From Bermanella sp. (GTDB taxonomy: Bacteria > Pseudomonadota > Gammaproteobacteria > Pseudomonadales > Oceanobacteraceae), in NCBI GenBank assembly GCA_002683575.1, contig NYTP01000125.1, positions 1-56,232 on the forward strand: a stretch of DNA of 56,232 bases. The letters are read 5' to 3'. Shown here piece by piece: positions 7,335-16,540 of this stretch; position 1 is the stretch's first letter, and each line of letters starts with the position of its first letter. The position numbers were made by a program, and so were the translations under genes. The notes beneath the pieces were generated by a model, which did no database searches, was not told the DNA's origin, and was given only the letters and a program-made list of their open reading frames with translations.

Positions 7335-8327
7335 GTGCAAGTTACCTTAATTACGGATATCCAAGGTCAGAGTCTCCTTGAAGAAGAAAAAACCTGGCTT
7401 AATCATGCTTTTTTAGGCGGCATTATTTTATTTACTCGTCACTTTAAAAGTCGTGAACAATTGATCGCATTAATTCGTGAGATTAAATCCATTAATCCAG
7501 ATTTATTGATCACAGTGGACCATGAAGGTGGTCGCGTGCAGCGTTTCCGCGAAGGCTTTACTCAGGTGCCTGCCATGGGTAAGTTGGGTGTCTTGTATGA
7601 AACGGATCCCGAAAAAGCCAAACAGCTGGCAACAGCCGCTGCAATCGTATTGGCGTATGAGCTGCAAGAAGTGGGTGTTGATTTAACCTACGCACCGGTT
7701 TTGGATATGGATTATCAACGTAATACCGTTATTGGCGATCGTGCTTTTGCCGGTGATCAGCAAACCATAAACGTGCTGGCTACTTGCTTTATGCAGGGCC
7801 TTAAAGAAATGAACTTTCCGGTGGTTGCGAAACATTTTCCTGGCCATGGTTGGGTGAATCTTGATAGCCATGTGGCTTGTCCGGTGGATGAGCGCTCCTT
7901 TGCTGATATTGAAAAGCAAGATTTACAGCCGTTTAAGCAACTCTTGCCTTCCATTGATTGGATGATGCCGGCCCATGTAGTCTATGAAAAAGTAGACAGC
8001 GAGCCTGCGGGATTCTCTCAGATTTGGTTGCAGAAAATTTTACGCGGTCAGTTAGGCTTTAAGGGGCGAATTGTCAGTGATGACTTAAGCATGGCCGGCG
8101 CTGCGGTGAAAGGGGATTACAAAGCAAGAGCTCAAGCCGCCATGAAGGCAGGGTGTGATGTGTTACTGGCCTGTAATCATGCTGAAGCTCCGCTTGAGAT
8201 ATTAACCGCACTTGAGACGTTAAGTGCAACACCGTTTGATTTAACAAATTACAAGCCTGCTTTAACACTAAGCGAGCATAAGCAAGCCTACATGAGTGCC
8301 TTGGCATTATTGGCAGAATTGGAGTAA
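7335..8327 (+). CDS. nagZ: Beta-N-acetylhexosaminidase NagZ
   Basis: This 330-residue cytosolic GH3 enzyme removes GlcNAc from anhydromuropeptides during peptidoglycan recycling. Visible motifs are VDHEGGRVQRF near residues 61-71, the signature KHFPGHGWVNLDSH at about 166-179 with the catalytic Asp-His pair, and the nucleophile Asp in VSDDLSMAGA near 249. The family usually has VDQEGG; here the Gln is His, not a known catalytic position. It starts with GTG immediately after the preceding stop, so it is translated with the YkuD gene. Confidence 0.96.
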   Translation: MQVTLITDIQGQSLLEEEKTWLNHAFLGGIILFTRHFKSREQLIALIREIKSINPDLLITVDHEGGRVQRFREGFTQVPAMGKLGVLYETDPEKAKQLATAAAIVLAYELQEVGVDLTYAPVLDMDYQRNTVIGDRAFAGDQQTINVLATCFMQGLKEMNFPVVAKHFPGHGWVNLDSHVACPVDERSFADIEKQDLQPFKQLLPSIDWMMPAHVVYEKVDSEPAGFSQIWLQKILRGQLGFKGRIVSDDLSMAGAAVKGDYKARAQAAMKAGCDVLLACNHAEAPLEILTALETLSATPFDLTNYKPALTLSEHKQAYMSALALLAELE

Positions 8328-8329
8328 AC

Positions 8330-9547
8330 ATGTTTGATATAGGGCATATTTTAACATTATTAGAAACTTGGTGGGTGCAAGCGACATTGGGCTTTGTGGT
8401 GGGTGTACTGACCTACTTTGTAGCCAAATATATGGTGGCGAAGTTAAAGGTTAAGGCCAGTCGTACACGTAACCTATTTGATGATGCGGTCGTCGGTGCG
8501 CTGGAAACCCCTCTATATTATTCCATTTTACTGTGCACCATTGTTTACGTTTTGTTTGTTGTACAAGGTCAGTTTAATACGAAGTTATTGCCTAAGCTTG
8601 ACCACTTATATGTGGTGGCCTCATCGGTTTTATTTGCTTGGTTTGTCATGCGTATTATACGTATTCGTGAAAATCAAATTTTAAAAGGCAGTATTGAAAC
8701 CAAGGCCGATAAAACCACCATCAGTGCCATTTTTAAATTACTGCGCATCAGTGTCATTATCATTACGTGTTTGGTTGTGTTTCAGACACTGGGTTTATCC
8801 ATTAGCGGTATTATTGCGTTTGGTGGTGTGGGTGGTGCAGCCGTTGCATTTGCCGCAAAAGATTTACTGGCCAACTTTTTTGGTGGCTTGATGGTGTATT
8901 TAGATAAGCCGTTTGCAGTAGGTGATTGGGTGCGAAGCCCAGATCAAAACATAGAAGGCACGGTTGAAAATATTGGTTGGCGCGTAACACGCATTCGCAC
9001 ATTTGATCAGCGCCCATTGTATGTGCCTAATTCGGTGTTTACTCAAATCAGTATTGAAAACCCATCACGTATGAGTCATCGACGTATCTACGAAACCATT
9101 GGTGTGCGTTATCAAGACTTTGCTCAGGTAGAAGCCATTTGTGATCAAGTGGAAGCCTATTTAAAAGCCAGCGAATACATAGACGAAAACCAAACGCTTA
9201 TGGTGAACTTCAATAGTTTTGCAGACTCTTCTTTAGAATTTTTCATATATTGCTTTACCCATACGACTCATTGGCAGACTTTCCATAGCATTAAGCAAAA
9301 AGTGTTGTTTAAAGTTGGGCAAATTATTGAAAACGAAGGGGCTCAGATTGCGTTCCCAAGTCGAAGTCTTTACGTTGAAAGCAACGTGCCTATTGAAAAT
9401 AAAGTGAGCAGTCAAACTAGGCAAACAAGTAAAACAGATAAAGTGCCTGAGGCTGTTGACTCAAAAGCAGCTCGCCCAAAGGGAAAGAACTTGGGTAAAT
9501 ATGGTCCAGATAGTGATGCGGGCCAAGGTGGCGACAGTGATAGTTAG
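8330..9547 (+). CDS. MscS-family mechanosensitive channel
   Basis: The 405-residue membrane protein has four predicted helices in the first 190 residues. The pore-lining helix shows the MscS glycine/alanine pattern GGVGGAAVAFAAKDLLANFF, followed by GGLMVYLDKPFAVGDWV at the start of the cytoplasmic beta domain. The vestibule runs to about 350. The last 50 residues are a charged, low-complexity tail (from KVSSQTRQTSK to GQGGDSDS). It should release solutes on hypo-osmotic shock. The ATG lies 2 bp after the nagZ stop, so it is part of the same operon. Confidence 0.93.
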   Translation: MFDIGHILTLLETWWVQATLGFVVGVLTYFVAKYMVAKLKVKASRTRNLFDDAVVGALETPLYYSILLCTIVYVLFVVQGQFNTKLLPKLDHLYVVASSVLFAWFVMRIIRIRENQILKGSIETKADKTTISAIFKLLRISVIIITCLVVFQTLGLSISGIIAFGGVGGAAVAFAAKDLLANFFGGLMVYLDKPFAVGDWVRSPDQNIEGTVENIGWRVTRIRTFDQRPLYVPNSVFTQISIENPSRMSHRRIYETIGVRYQDFAQVEAICDQVEAYLKASEYIDENQTLMVNFNSFADSSLEFFIYCFTHTTHWQTFHSIKQKVLFKVGQIIENEGAQIAFPSRSLYVESNVPIENKVSSQTRQTSKTDKVPEAVDSKAARPKGKNLGKYGPDSDAGQGGDSDS

Positions 9548-9561
9548 GTTTAGGAAATTCT

Positions 9562-10323
9562 ATGAGTAATGCATCAAGCCTTACTGCCATTATTGGTGGC
9601 ACAGGTTTAAATGAATACCCTAGCTTACTAATTAGCCATGAAAAGGTGGTAACAACGGACCTAGGTGCAACCAGTGCACCCTTGGTGTTCGGTGAGTTAA
9701 TGGGGCAGTCTGTGGTTTTTTTAGCGCGCCACGGTCATCCCCATAAGTTGCCACCGCATAAGGTGAATTATCGAGCCAATATGCTGGCTTTAAAACAAGC
9801 GGGTGTGAGTGAGATTATTGCCGTGAACGCGGTGGGCGGGATCAGTGAAAATATGGCCCCGGAGGCCATTTGTATTCCTGATCAAATTATTGACTACACC
9901 CATGGACGCGAGGATACATTTTTTGATGGTATTTACCGCCCATTGGATCATGTGGATTTCACTTACCCTTATGATCAAGATTTAGCGGCTCAGTTATCGT
10001 TTGCCGCTGAATCAAAAAATATCATCACGCAAAAAACAGGGGTCTATGGCGCCACCCAAGGGCCGCGTTTAGAAACCATTGCTGAGATTAATCGTCTAGA
10101 AAAAGATGGGTGTGATGTTGTGGGGATGACGGGCATGCCTGAGGCGGTACTCGCTCGTGAACTAGAGCTACCTTACGCTTGTTTGGCTTTGGTTGTGAAC
10201 CGTGCAGCGGGCAAGAGTGATCGTGTCATCACCATGGATGATATTCGAAGTAGTCTGGAAGTGGGTATGCATAAAATACACGCCATTATTGCGGGGTATT
10301 TGGCGAGCAAAGATAACGGATAA
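9562..10323 (+). CDS. mtnP: S-methyl-5'-thioinosine phosphorylase (PNP/MTAP family)
   Basis: The product has 253 residues. Motifs of the methylthioadenosine phosphorylase family are visible: IIGGTGLNEYP at the phosphate site, HGHPHKLPPHKVNYRANM, TQGPRLETIAE, and the purine and ribose region DVVGMTGMPEAVLARELELP. The equivalent gene next to nagZ in P. aeruginosa (PA3004) is an S-methyl-5'-thioinosine phosphorylase, so that specificity is preferred over MTA itself, by synteny and not proof. The role is salvage of the nucleoside by-product of polyamine and quorum-signal synthesis. It is last in the psrA-nagZ cluster and is followed by a strong terminator. Confidence 0.88.
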   Translation: MSNASSLTAIIGGTGLNEYPSLLISHEKVVTTDLGATSAPLVFGELMGQSVVFLARHGHPHKLPPHKVNYRANMLALKQAGVSEIIAVNAVGGISENMAPEAICIPDQIIDYTHGREDTFFDGIYRPLDHVDFTYPYDQDLAAQLSFAAESKNIITQKTGVYGATQGPRLETIAEINRLEKDGCDVVGMTGMPEAVLARELELPYACLALVVNRAAGKSDRVITMDDIRSSLEVGMHKIHAIIAGYLASKDNG

Positions 10324-10345
10324 TCTTTTACCTATTATCATCCCT

Positions 10346-10383
10346 ACAAAACCCCTTTTTGATGATTCAAAAAGGGGTTTTGT
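10346..10383. terminator. Bidirectional terminator between mtnP and csiV
   Basis: A perfect 15-bp stem (ACAAAACCCCTTTTT / AAAAAGGGGTTTTGT) encloses a loop of 8 bases, between convergent genes. T runs lie at the 3' side of the stem on either strand. Confidence 0.85.
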
Positions 10384-10385
10384 GT

Positions 10386-11108
10386 TTATAGGCGTACGTT
10401 GAGTGCGGAGTCTACAGCAGGCTGGCCATCATTTAGTGGCGCACTGTCTTCTTTGATTTCTAGAGGGTGCTCAACAGGAAGAATACGCACGATGGCACCG
10501 ACCAGAGGGTGATCAATGTAATGCACTTCTTTGCTGCGCATGCGGCGACTTTCTTGAAAGCTAATTAAATCAGATGCGCTGTTGGCGTTATTGGGAATAA
10601 ACTGCAAATCAATTTTGCTGTGTAAATAACGCGACACATGCAAATAAAATAGCCCCTTTAACTTAGCTGACCCTAGCTCTTGTAACGAGCTTTCAATGTA
10701 TATGGGCAGGCTGTGTTTTTGATCGTAAACGGGTTGCTGCCACTGGGCGTTGTAAAGGATCGGCTGATTAACAGGGTCTAATTTGGACATGGTCTCGGCC
10801 CAGTCATCATCGATGGTTTGCTCAGTAAATGCTCGGTTGTTAGCGTTTTCATGGTGAAACGCCAGTGTTGCGTTCATGCCTGAATTGGCCAGTGTGAAAG
10901 GCTTATTGGTTTTTAGCTCAACGATGTCGGCCATGTCCAAAGGCAGGGCGGTGAAGGTAAAGGATTCATCAAGCCGAGTGTCGGGCTTTTGTTGAAACAG
11001 TGTTAGATTAACTTGATACCAGCGGGCTTCTTTAACCGGTGCTTCGGTTTCTGCCCAGGTAAAAGCACTGCTAAGAAAAGTCAGTATGATTAATAAGCGA
11101 GCTGTCAT
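10386..11108 (-). CDS. csiV: CsiV-family periplasmic protein
   Basis: This 240-residue protein has a signal peptide (MTARLLIILTFLSSAFTWA). The mature N-terminus WYQVNLTLFQQ matches the (W)YxVELIVF-type strand of the CsiV family. The C-terminus has the family pattern RRMRSKEVHYIDHPLVGAIVRI. In Vibrio cholerae CsiV is a periplasmic peptidoglycan-binding protein important for envelope integrity; that role is carried over by family. It lies directly downstream of mfd and overlaps its stop by 4 bp, an arrangement I recall from other gammaproteobacteria. Confidence 0.82.
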   Translation of the reverse strand: MTARLLIILTFLSSAFTWAETEAPVKEARWYQVNLTLFQQKPDTRLDESFTFTALPLDMADIVELKTNKPFTLANSGMNATLAFHHENANNRAFTEQTIDDDWAETMSKLDPVNQPILYNAQWQQPVYDQKHSLPIYIESSLQELGSAKLKGLFYLHVSRYLHSKIDLQFIPNNANSASDLISFQESRRMRSKEVHYIDHPLVGAIVRILPVEHPLEIKEDSAPLNDGQPAVDSALNVRL

Positions 11109-14100
11109 GGTGTACCTGGTTGCGAAAGTAAATCGATTACGTGATCAATGGTGCTAAAGCGTGTTTTTGCATCCGGCATATCAAAGATGAATTTAAAAGC
11201 GTTGGAGCCATCAAGCTTATAGCTGGCTGGTTTGGTTTGAACCAAGCGAACCATGGTGTAAGGGTCGATGGTGGTTTGTGCACCAAATTCCATGCGGCCC
11301 TGACTGTCTCCCGCATCTAACTTCACTATGCCCAGTGATGCAAGTTTGAATTTTAATTCTGTGACTTGGAAAAGGTATTTCACTTGTTGCGGCAATAAAC
11401 CAAAGCGGTCAATCATCTCAACTTGCAAATCCCGTAACTCGCCTTCATTTTTTGCCCCAGCGATGCGTTTGTATAGAATCAAACGATTATGCACGTCGGG
11501 TAAGTAGTCTTCGGGGATCAGTGCAGGAATGCGCAGGTTAATTTCAGCTTGTTGCTCGGTAGGGTCATCAAGGCTTAGTTCGCGGCCTTCTTTGATGGCT
11601 TCAACGGCTCGGTCGAGCAGTTCCATGTACAGGCTAAAACCAACGTTTTGAATGTGACCACTTTGTTCTTCACCGAGCAGTTCACCGGCACCACGAATTT
11701 CTAAATCGTGGGTGGCCAGCATAAAGCCCGCGCCTAAATCTTGTGCATTGGTAATGGCATCGAGGCGTTTTTCTGCATCTTTCGATACTTTCTTCTCTTG
11801 TGGCGCGAGCAAGTAGGCATACGCTTGGTGGTGGCTTCGACCCACACGACCACGTAATTGGTGCAGCTGAGCCAAACCAAATTTATCTGCGCGCTCAATG
11901 ATGATGGTGTTGGCGTTGGGAATATCGATACCGGTTTCGATGATGGTGGTGCACATCAAGACATTAAAGCGCTTGTGATAGAAGTCGCTCATGACCGACT
12001 CCAGTTGGCGCTCGGACATTTGGCCATGAGCCACGCCAATGCGCGCTTCTGGAATCAGTTTGGCTAAATCTTCAGCGGCTTTATCAATGGTTTTGACTTC
12101 ATTGTGTAAGAAATAAACCTGTCCGCCACGTAAAATCTCACGCAGTACGGCTTCTTTTATTAGGTGTTCGTCCCAGATTTTCACAAAGGTTTTGACGGCC
12201 AAGCGGCGCGCTGGCGGTGTTGCTATGATGGATAAATCGCGCACACCGGACATGGCCATGTTGAGTGTTCTTGGAATCGGCGTAGCTGTCATGGTGAGAA
12301 TGTCGATCTCAGCCCGAAGCGCTTTTACTTTTTCTTTTTGTTGCACACCAAAGCGGTGTTCTTCATCGATAATAAGTAAGCCAAGGTTTTTAAATTTCAC
12401 GTCGCCTTGCAGTAGTTTGTGAGTGCCAATAACGATATCGGCACTGCCATCTTCAAGCATGGTCAGGGATTTAGATTTAGCTTGACCTGTTTTAAATCGC
12501 GATAGGCTTTCAACTCGTATAGGCCAGTCAGCAAAACGATCACGAAACGTCTCATAATGTTGTTGTGCCAGTAGGGTGGTCGGAACCAATACCGCAACCT
12601 GCATACCATTTTGAATGGCAATAAATGCGGCCCTTAGGGCCACCTCTGTTTTACCAAAACCCACATCGCCGCACACCAAGCGGTCCATCGGGTTGGCGCG
12701 CATCATGTCGGTGATGACGGCGTTGATGGCACTTTTTTGGTCGACGGTTTCCTCAAATGGGAAGTCGGATTTAAATATGTCGTAGTCATCACGGGGAAAC
12801 TTACAACTGGTTCCTGGCTTGGCTTCTCGCTTAGCGTAGATCTCGAGCAACTCAGCGGCGGTATCACGAATTTTTTCAAGGGCTTTGCGGCGCTGGGCGG
12901 ACCATTTCTCGGTGCCCAGTTTGTGCATAGGTGCAAGGTCTGTATCGGCACCACTGTAGCGGCTAATAAGATGAAGTGATGAAACCGGTACGTAAAGTTT
13001 GGCTTGGTCGGCGTATTCAAGCATGACAAATTCAGTGGCGTCACCATCGACCTCAATGGTTTGCATGCCCCGATATCGACCCACGCCATGATCAATGTGC
13101 ACAACCGCAGCGCCCATGGTGAGCTCGGTTAGGTTGCGAATGACGTTTTCGCTTTGATCTTTTTCTTGCTTTTGGCGGCGGCTTTGGCGAATGCGCTCAC
13201 CGAATAACGCATTTTCGCTAATTAACCAAGCGTTTAACTGTTGACTGTAAAAGCTGTCTTCAATAGGCGCGGTGGTAATGGCAAATTCAAATTCATGTTC
13301 GATTAAGTCGTGCCATGAGTCGATAATTTGAGGGCTGATATTAATCCGCTCAAGCAGTTCAAGTAATGCCTCACGACGACCCGCGCTTTCGACGCAAAAC
13401 ACCACGGCTTCGTTATTTTCCATTAGGAATGATTCTAGGGCCGCTAATGGATTGTCGTGTTTGTGATTAACTTGCAAAGACGGCAGGGCAGGTAACGCAA
13501 AATTGAAGTGGCCCGCTTGTTCTTTGATGTTCTCAGGGAAGGTTTTAATACGCCCATAGAGCTTAAATTGAGCAAACGTTTGGTTGTCGTTTAAGTATAT
13601 TTCGTTAGGCGGCAGCACGGGGTGACGAATATCGTGACGACGTTCTTCATAACGATGCTCGATGTCTTTCCAGTTGTGTTGAAGGCCTTTCTCTAAATCT
13701 TGATTAAAGATAAGTTGACAAGACTGGGGCAGGTAATCAAATAAAGTGGCGGTTTCTTCAAAAAATAAGGGTAGATAATATTCGATACCCCCTGGTGCAA
13801 TTTGCTTGGTTACATCCGTATAAAGAGGTGATTCTTTTGGGTCGCACTCAAAGAAATCAAACCAGCGATGTTTGAATGTTCGTATGCCGCTTTTATCTAG
13901 TGGCACTTCTTTTGCTGGTAATAACTGGATGCTTTCTGTGGTTTCGGTTGAGCGCTGGGTTTCGGCATTGAACCAGCGAATGCTATCCACCTCGTCATCA
14001 AATAATTCAATACGAAAGGGTTGGTCGGAACCCATGGGGAAAATATCTAAAATAGCACCACGAATACAAAACTCACCGTGTTCAAATACGCTGTCTACGG

Positions 14101-14548
14101 CTTGGTAGCCAGCGGAGACAAGATTTAATTTCAGTTGGTCTAGGTCTAACGTGTCGCCGACCTTCACTGTAAAGCTGTGGCCCAGAATGTAATTAACCGG
14201 CGGTAGTTTCAGTTGCAATGACAGGGCTGGAATAACCAGAACGCTATTTTTTGCCTGCGGCAGTTTAACCAGGGTGCTTAAGCGCTCACTGATGATGTCC
14301 TGGTGAGGTGAGAAATAGTCGTAAGGAAGGGTTTCCCAGTCAGGAAGGTTGAAAACTTCTCCTTCAAAAAAGTAGCGGATTTCTTCTGTTAGTCGTTGGC
14401 TGTCGCTACTGTTATTGGCGACGACGACGGTTAACCCTGAATATTGGCTGGCACTGGTGGCAATGGCATGAGCAAGGTGAGTGCCTTGTATGTTGCCCCA
14501 AGATAACATATCGCCAGATTTGCTTGGCAAAGGAGGGTTGGCCGCCAT
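11105..14548 (-). CDS. mfd: Transcription-repair coupling factor Mfd
   Basis: This 1147-residue ATP-dependent translocase removes RNA polymerase stalled at lesions and recruits UvrA. The N-terminal UvrB-like region (about 1-350) contains NLPDWETLPYDYFSPHQDII. The RNA-polymerase-interaction domain begins near VVHIDHGVGRYRGM. The motor shows Walker A CGDVGFGKTEVAL, DEEH in IIDEEHRFGV, TATPIPRTLNMA and the helicase block QLRGRVGRSHHQAYAYLL. The C-terminal TRCF domain is complete. Length is the family norm. It is co-oriented with csiV. Confidence 0.98.
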   Translation of the reverse strand: MAANPPLPSKSGDMLSWGNIQGTHLAHAIATSASQYSGLTVVVANNSSDSQRLTEEIRYFFEGEVFNLPDWETLPYDYFSPHQDIISERLSTLVKLPQAKNSVLVIPALSLQLKLPPVNYILGHSFTVKVGDTLDLDQLKLNLVSAGYQAVDSVFEHGEFCIRGAILDIFPMGSDQPFRIELFDDEVDSIRWFNAETQRSTETTESIQLLPAKEVPLDKSGIRTFKHRWFDFFECDPKESPLYTDVTKQIAPGGIEYYLPLFFEETATLFDYLPQSCQLIFNQDLEKGLQHNWKDIEHRYEERRHDIRHPVLPPNEIYLNDNQTFAQFKLYGRIKTFPENIKEQAGHFNFALPALPSLQVNHKHDNPLAALESFLMENNEAVVFCVESAGRREALLELLERINISPQIIDSWHDLIEHEFEFAITTAPIEDSFYSQQLNAWLISENALFGERIRQSRRQKQEKDQSENVIRNLTELTMGAAVVHIDHGVGRYRGMQTIEVDGDATEFVMLEYADQAKLYVPVSSLHLISRYSGADTDLAPMHKLGTEKWSAQRRKALEKIRDTAAELLEIYAKREAKPGTSCKFPRDDYDIFKSDFPFEETVDQKSAINAVITDMMRANPMDRLVCGDVGFGKTEVALRAAFIAIQNGMQVAVLVPTTLLAQQHYETFRDRFADWPIRVESLSRFKTGQAKSKSLTMLEDGSADIVIGTHKLLQGDVKFKNLGLLIIDEEHRFGVQQKEKVKALRAEIDILTMTATPIPRTLNMAMSGVRDLSIIATPPARRLAVKTFVKIWDEHLIKEAVLREILRGGQVYFLHNEVKTIDKAAEDLAKLIPEARIGVAHGQMSERQLESVMSDFYHKRFNVLMCTTIIETGIDIPNANTIIIERADKFGLAQLHQLRGRVGRSHHQAYAYLLAPQEKKVSKDAEKRLDAITNAQDLGAGFMLATHDLEIRGAGELLGEEQSGHIQNVGFSLYMELLDRAVEAIKEGRELSLDDPTEQQAEINLRIPALIPEDYLPDVHNRLILYKRIAGAKNEGELRDLQVEMIDRFGLLPQQVKYLFQVTELKFKLASLGIVKLDAGDSQGRMEFGAQTTIDPYTMVRLVQTKPASYKLDGSNAFKFIFDMPDAKTRFSTIDHVIDLLSQPGTP

Positions 14549-14758
14549 GACTGTCCTAATGAGCTATTTTTTAAGAGGCGCTAGTGTACTCAATGCACTC
14601 GTGGCTGTTAAGGCTTGTTGGTTACGGTTTGGATTTTAGTTTCAAATTAATGATCATATCTTACGGCATCATAGTGTGTTTGAGACGGCGGATGTTTATG
14701 GTTTGTTTATATGATGATCAGCTTTATAGCTGGAAGGCATTTAAAGCGTCTATAGTCA

Positions 14759-14787
14759 TTGAGATTGCAAATCTTTGTGGGCATAAT
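14759..14787 (+). promoter_or_regulatory. Predicted promoter of the GAPDH gene
   Basis: TTGAGA (14759-14764) is separated by 17 bp from CATAAT (14782-14787), 40 bp before the GTG start at 14827. It lies in the 278-bp mfd/GAPDH divergent gap, which otherwise shows no gene. The gap is open in the GAPDH frame up to 14584, but that stretch reads like random sequence. Confidence 0.55.
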
Positions 14788-14826
14788 ATCGCACAATTTT
14801 TTGGCCTAATTATCGAGGGTGTATCC

Positions 14827-16278
14827 GTGAGTCAAGATGTTCGTGAAGCCAGCTTGTCTGATTGGACGTTGCGTGAAGAAACCGCAGAATCCATGATCCC
14901 ATTAATTGGTGGTTTGTACCGTAAGAACAACGTTGTGTTGTCTGTGTACGGCCGTCCTATTATCAATCGTTCTGTGATTGATATTTTAAAAGCCCACCGT
15001 TTTGTTCGTCAGGTTGAAAAAGAAGCGTTATCTGTTCAAGAGACTTGTCCTGTTATCACCATCCTTAAAGAAATGGATGTTAAGAACTGCCATATCGATA
15101 TCGGTAAAATGGCGGTTAACTTCCGTAATGATGGCAATGGCGCTTCTTTAGAAGAATTTGTTAAAGCTCAGCTGGCTCAGCTAACGGCTGAAAAAGGCGA
15201 TGAGCAAGAAGGTAAAGACGTTGTGCTATACGGCTTCGGTCGTATCGGACGTTTGCTTGCTCGCATCATGGTTGAGAAAGCCGGTGGTGGTAAAGGCATG
15301 CGTTTACGTGCGATTGTTGTGCGTAAGGGTAAGGGCGACGACCTAGTTAAGCGCGCCAGCTTGTTGCGTCGTGATTCTATTCACGGCTCTTTCAAAGGCA
15401 CGATCCAAGTTGATGAAGAAAACAGTGCGTTAATTGTTAACGGCACTTACATCAATATTATCTATGCCGGAAACCCTTCTGAGATCGATTACACGCAGTA
15501 CGGTATTAACGATGCATTATTGATTGATAACACCGGTGTTTGGCGTGATGCGGATGGCCTTGGGCAGCATGCAGCTTGTAACGGTATCTCACGCGTATTG
15601 CTAACTGCACCTGGTAAAGGCGATATCAAGAACATCGTATTCGGCGTCAACGACGGTGATATGAAAGCAGAAGACACGATCTTGTCAGCGGCCTCTTGTA
15701 CGACTAATGCGATTACACCTGTACTTAAAGCCCTTAATGACGAGTATGGCGTAGATTGCGGCCACGTTGAAACGGTTCATTCATACACCAATGACCAAAA
15801 CTTGATCGATAACTACCACAGTGGTGATCGTCGTGGTCGTGCTGCGGCTCTAAACATGGTTATCACCGAAACGGGTGCAGCCAGTGCCGTTGCTAAGGCG
15901 CTTCCTGAGCTGAAAGGTAAGCTAACGGGCAACGCGATTCGCGTGCCTACGCCAAACGTATCTATGGCGATCTTGTCTCTTACACTTAATAAAGAAGTGT
16001 CTCGTGAAGACTTAAATGCTTACTTGCGTGATGCATCATTGCATTCACCTTTGCAAAAGCAAATTGACTACATTGCCAGCCCTGAAGTGGTATCGAGTGA
16101 TTTTGTTGGTAACCGTTGTGCCGGTATCGTCGATGGTGAAGCCACAATTGTGAGCAAAAACCGCGTAAACGTTTATGTTTGGTATGACAATGAATATGGC
16201 TATAGCTGCCAGGTTGTTCGCATTGCAGAGCAACTATGCGGTGTAAACTACCCAGCTTATCCGCTGGTTAGCCAGTAA
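14827..16278 (+). CDS. gap: Long-form glyceraldehyde-3-phosphate dehydrogenase
   Basis: The product has 483 residues. An N-terminal region of about 130 residues precedes the Rossmann fold (VVLYGFGRIGRLLARIMVEK). The catalytic block is SAASCTTNAITPVLKAL with the nucleophile Cys, and the C-terminal NAD/substrate residues include WYDNEYGYSCQVV. Standard GAPDH has about 335 residues; a long type of about 480 residues with this extension sits next to mfd in Pseudomonas (PA3001). The frame reaches back to 14584, but GTG at 14827 follows GAGG (14815-14818) and a promoter lies inside the upstream part, so GTG is chosen. Its role in glycolysis or gluconeogenesis is by family. Confidence 0.88.
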   Translation: MSQDVREASLSDWTLREETAESMIPLIGGLYRKNNVVLSVYGRPIINRSVIDILKAHRFVRQVEKEALSVQETCPVITILKEMDVKNCHIDIGKMAVNFRNDGNGASLEEFVKAQLAQLTAEKGDEQEGKDVVLYGFGRIGRLLARIMVEKAGGGKGMRLRAIVVRKGKGDDLVKRASLLRRDSIHGSFKGTIQVDEENSALIVNGTYINIIYAGNPSEIDYTQYGINDALLIDNTGVWRDADGLGQHAACNGISRVLLTAPGKGDIKNIVFGVNDGDMKAEDTILSAASCTTNAITPVLKALNDEYGVDCGHVETVHSYTNDQNLIDNYHSGDRRGRAAALNMVITETGAASAVAKALPELKGKLTGNAIRVPTPNVSMAILSLTLNKEVSREDLNAYLRDASLHSPLQKQIDYIASPEVVSSDFVGNRCAGIVDGEATIVSKNRVNVYVWYDNEYGYSCQVVRIAEQLCGVNYPAYPLVSQ

Positions 16279-16285
16279 AAAAAGA

Positions 16286-16312
16286 GCCGCTGTTTAAGAC
16301 AGCGGCTTTTTT
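16286..16312 (+). terminator. Terminator of the GAPDH gene
   Basis: The stem GCCGCTGT/ACAGCGGC with a 5-nt loop is followed by six T, a few bases after the stop codon. Confidence 0.88.
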
Positions 16313-16392
16313 GTGTGACCATAAATGCGCATTGTAGGTGACTATGTCTATACTTATTCCCAATTGCTTTGAGAATATTGCTTAGTTATAGC

Positions 16393-16421
16393 TAGTCAGC
16401 TATTGGTCAGATGATTATACT
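16393..16421 (+). promoter_or_regulatory. Possible nqr operon promoter
   Basis: TAGTCA (16393-16398), a 17-bp spacer and TATACT (16416-16421) lie about 120 bp upstream of nqrA. Agreement with consensus is moderate. The remaining leader to 16540 is A-rich and shows no clear structure. Confidence 0.3.
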
Positions 16422-16540
16422 GGCAAACAGAAAAATAGAGCGTTTACTCGGCTCTTAACTGGTTGAATAATAAGCAAAAAAGCAGCGCTAAGCAGCGCAA
16501 ATGAAAAGATTTTTTTCAAAACTGTGATTAGGCAAGGCAT

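Noticed and set aside
14584-14826. Upstream open extension of the GAPDH frame starting MYSMHSWLLRLVGYG
   Set aside because: It has no ribosome-binding site, contains a promoter-like TTGAGA-17-CATAAT, and reads as non-conserved sequence; GTG 14827 with GAGG fits the family start.
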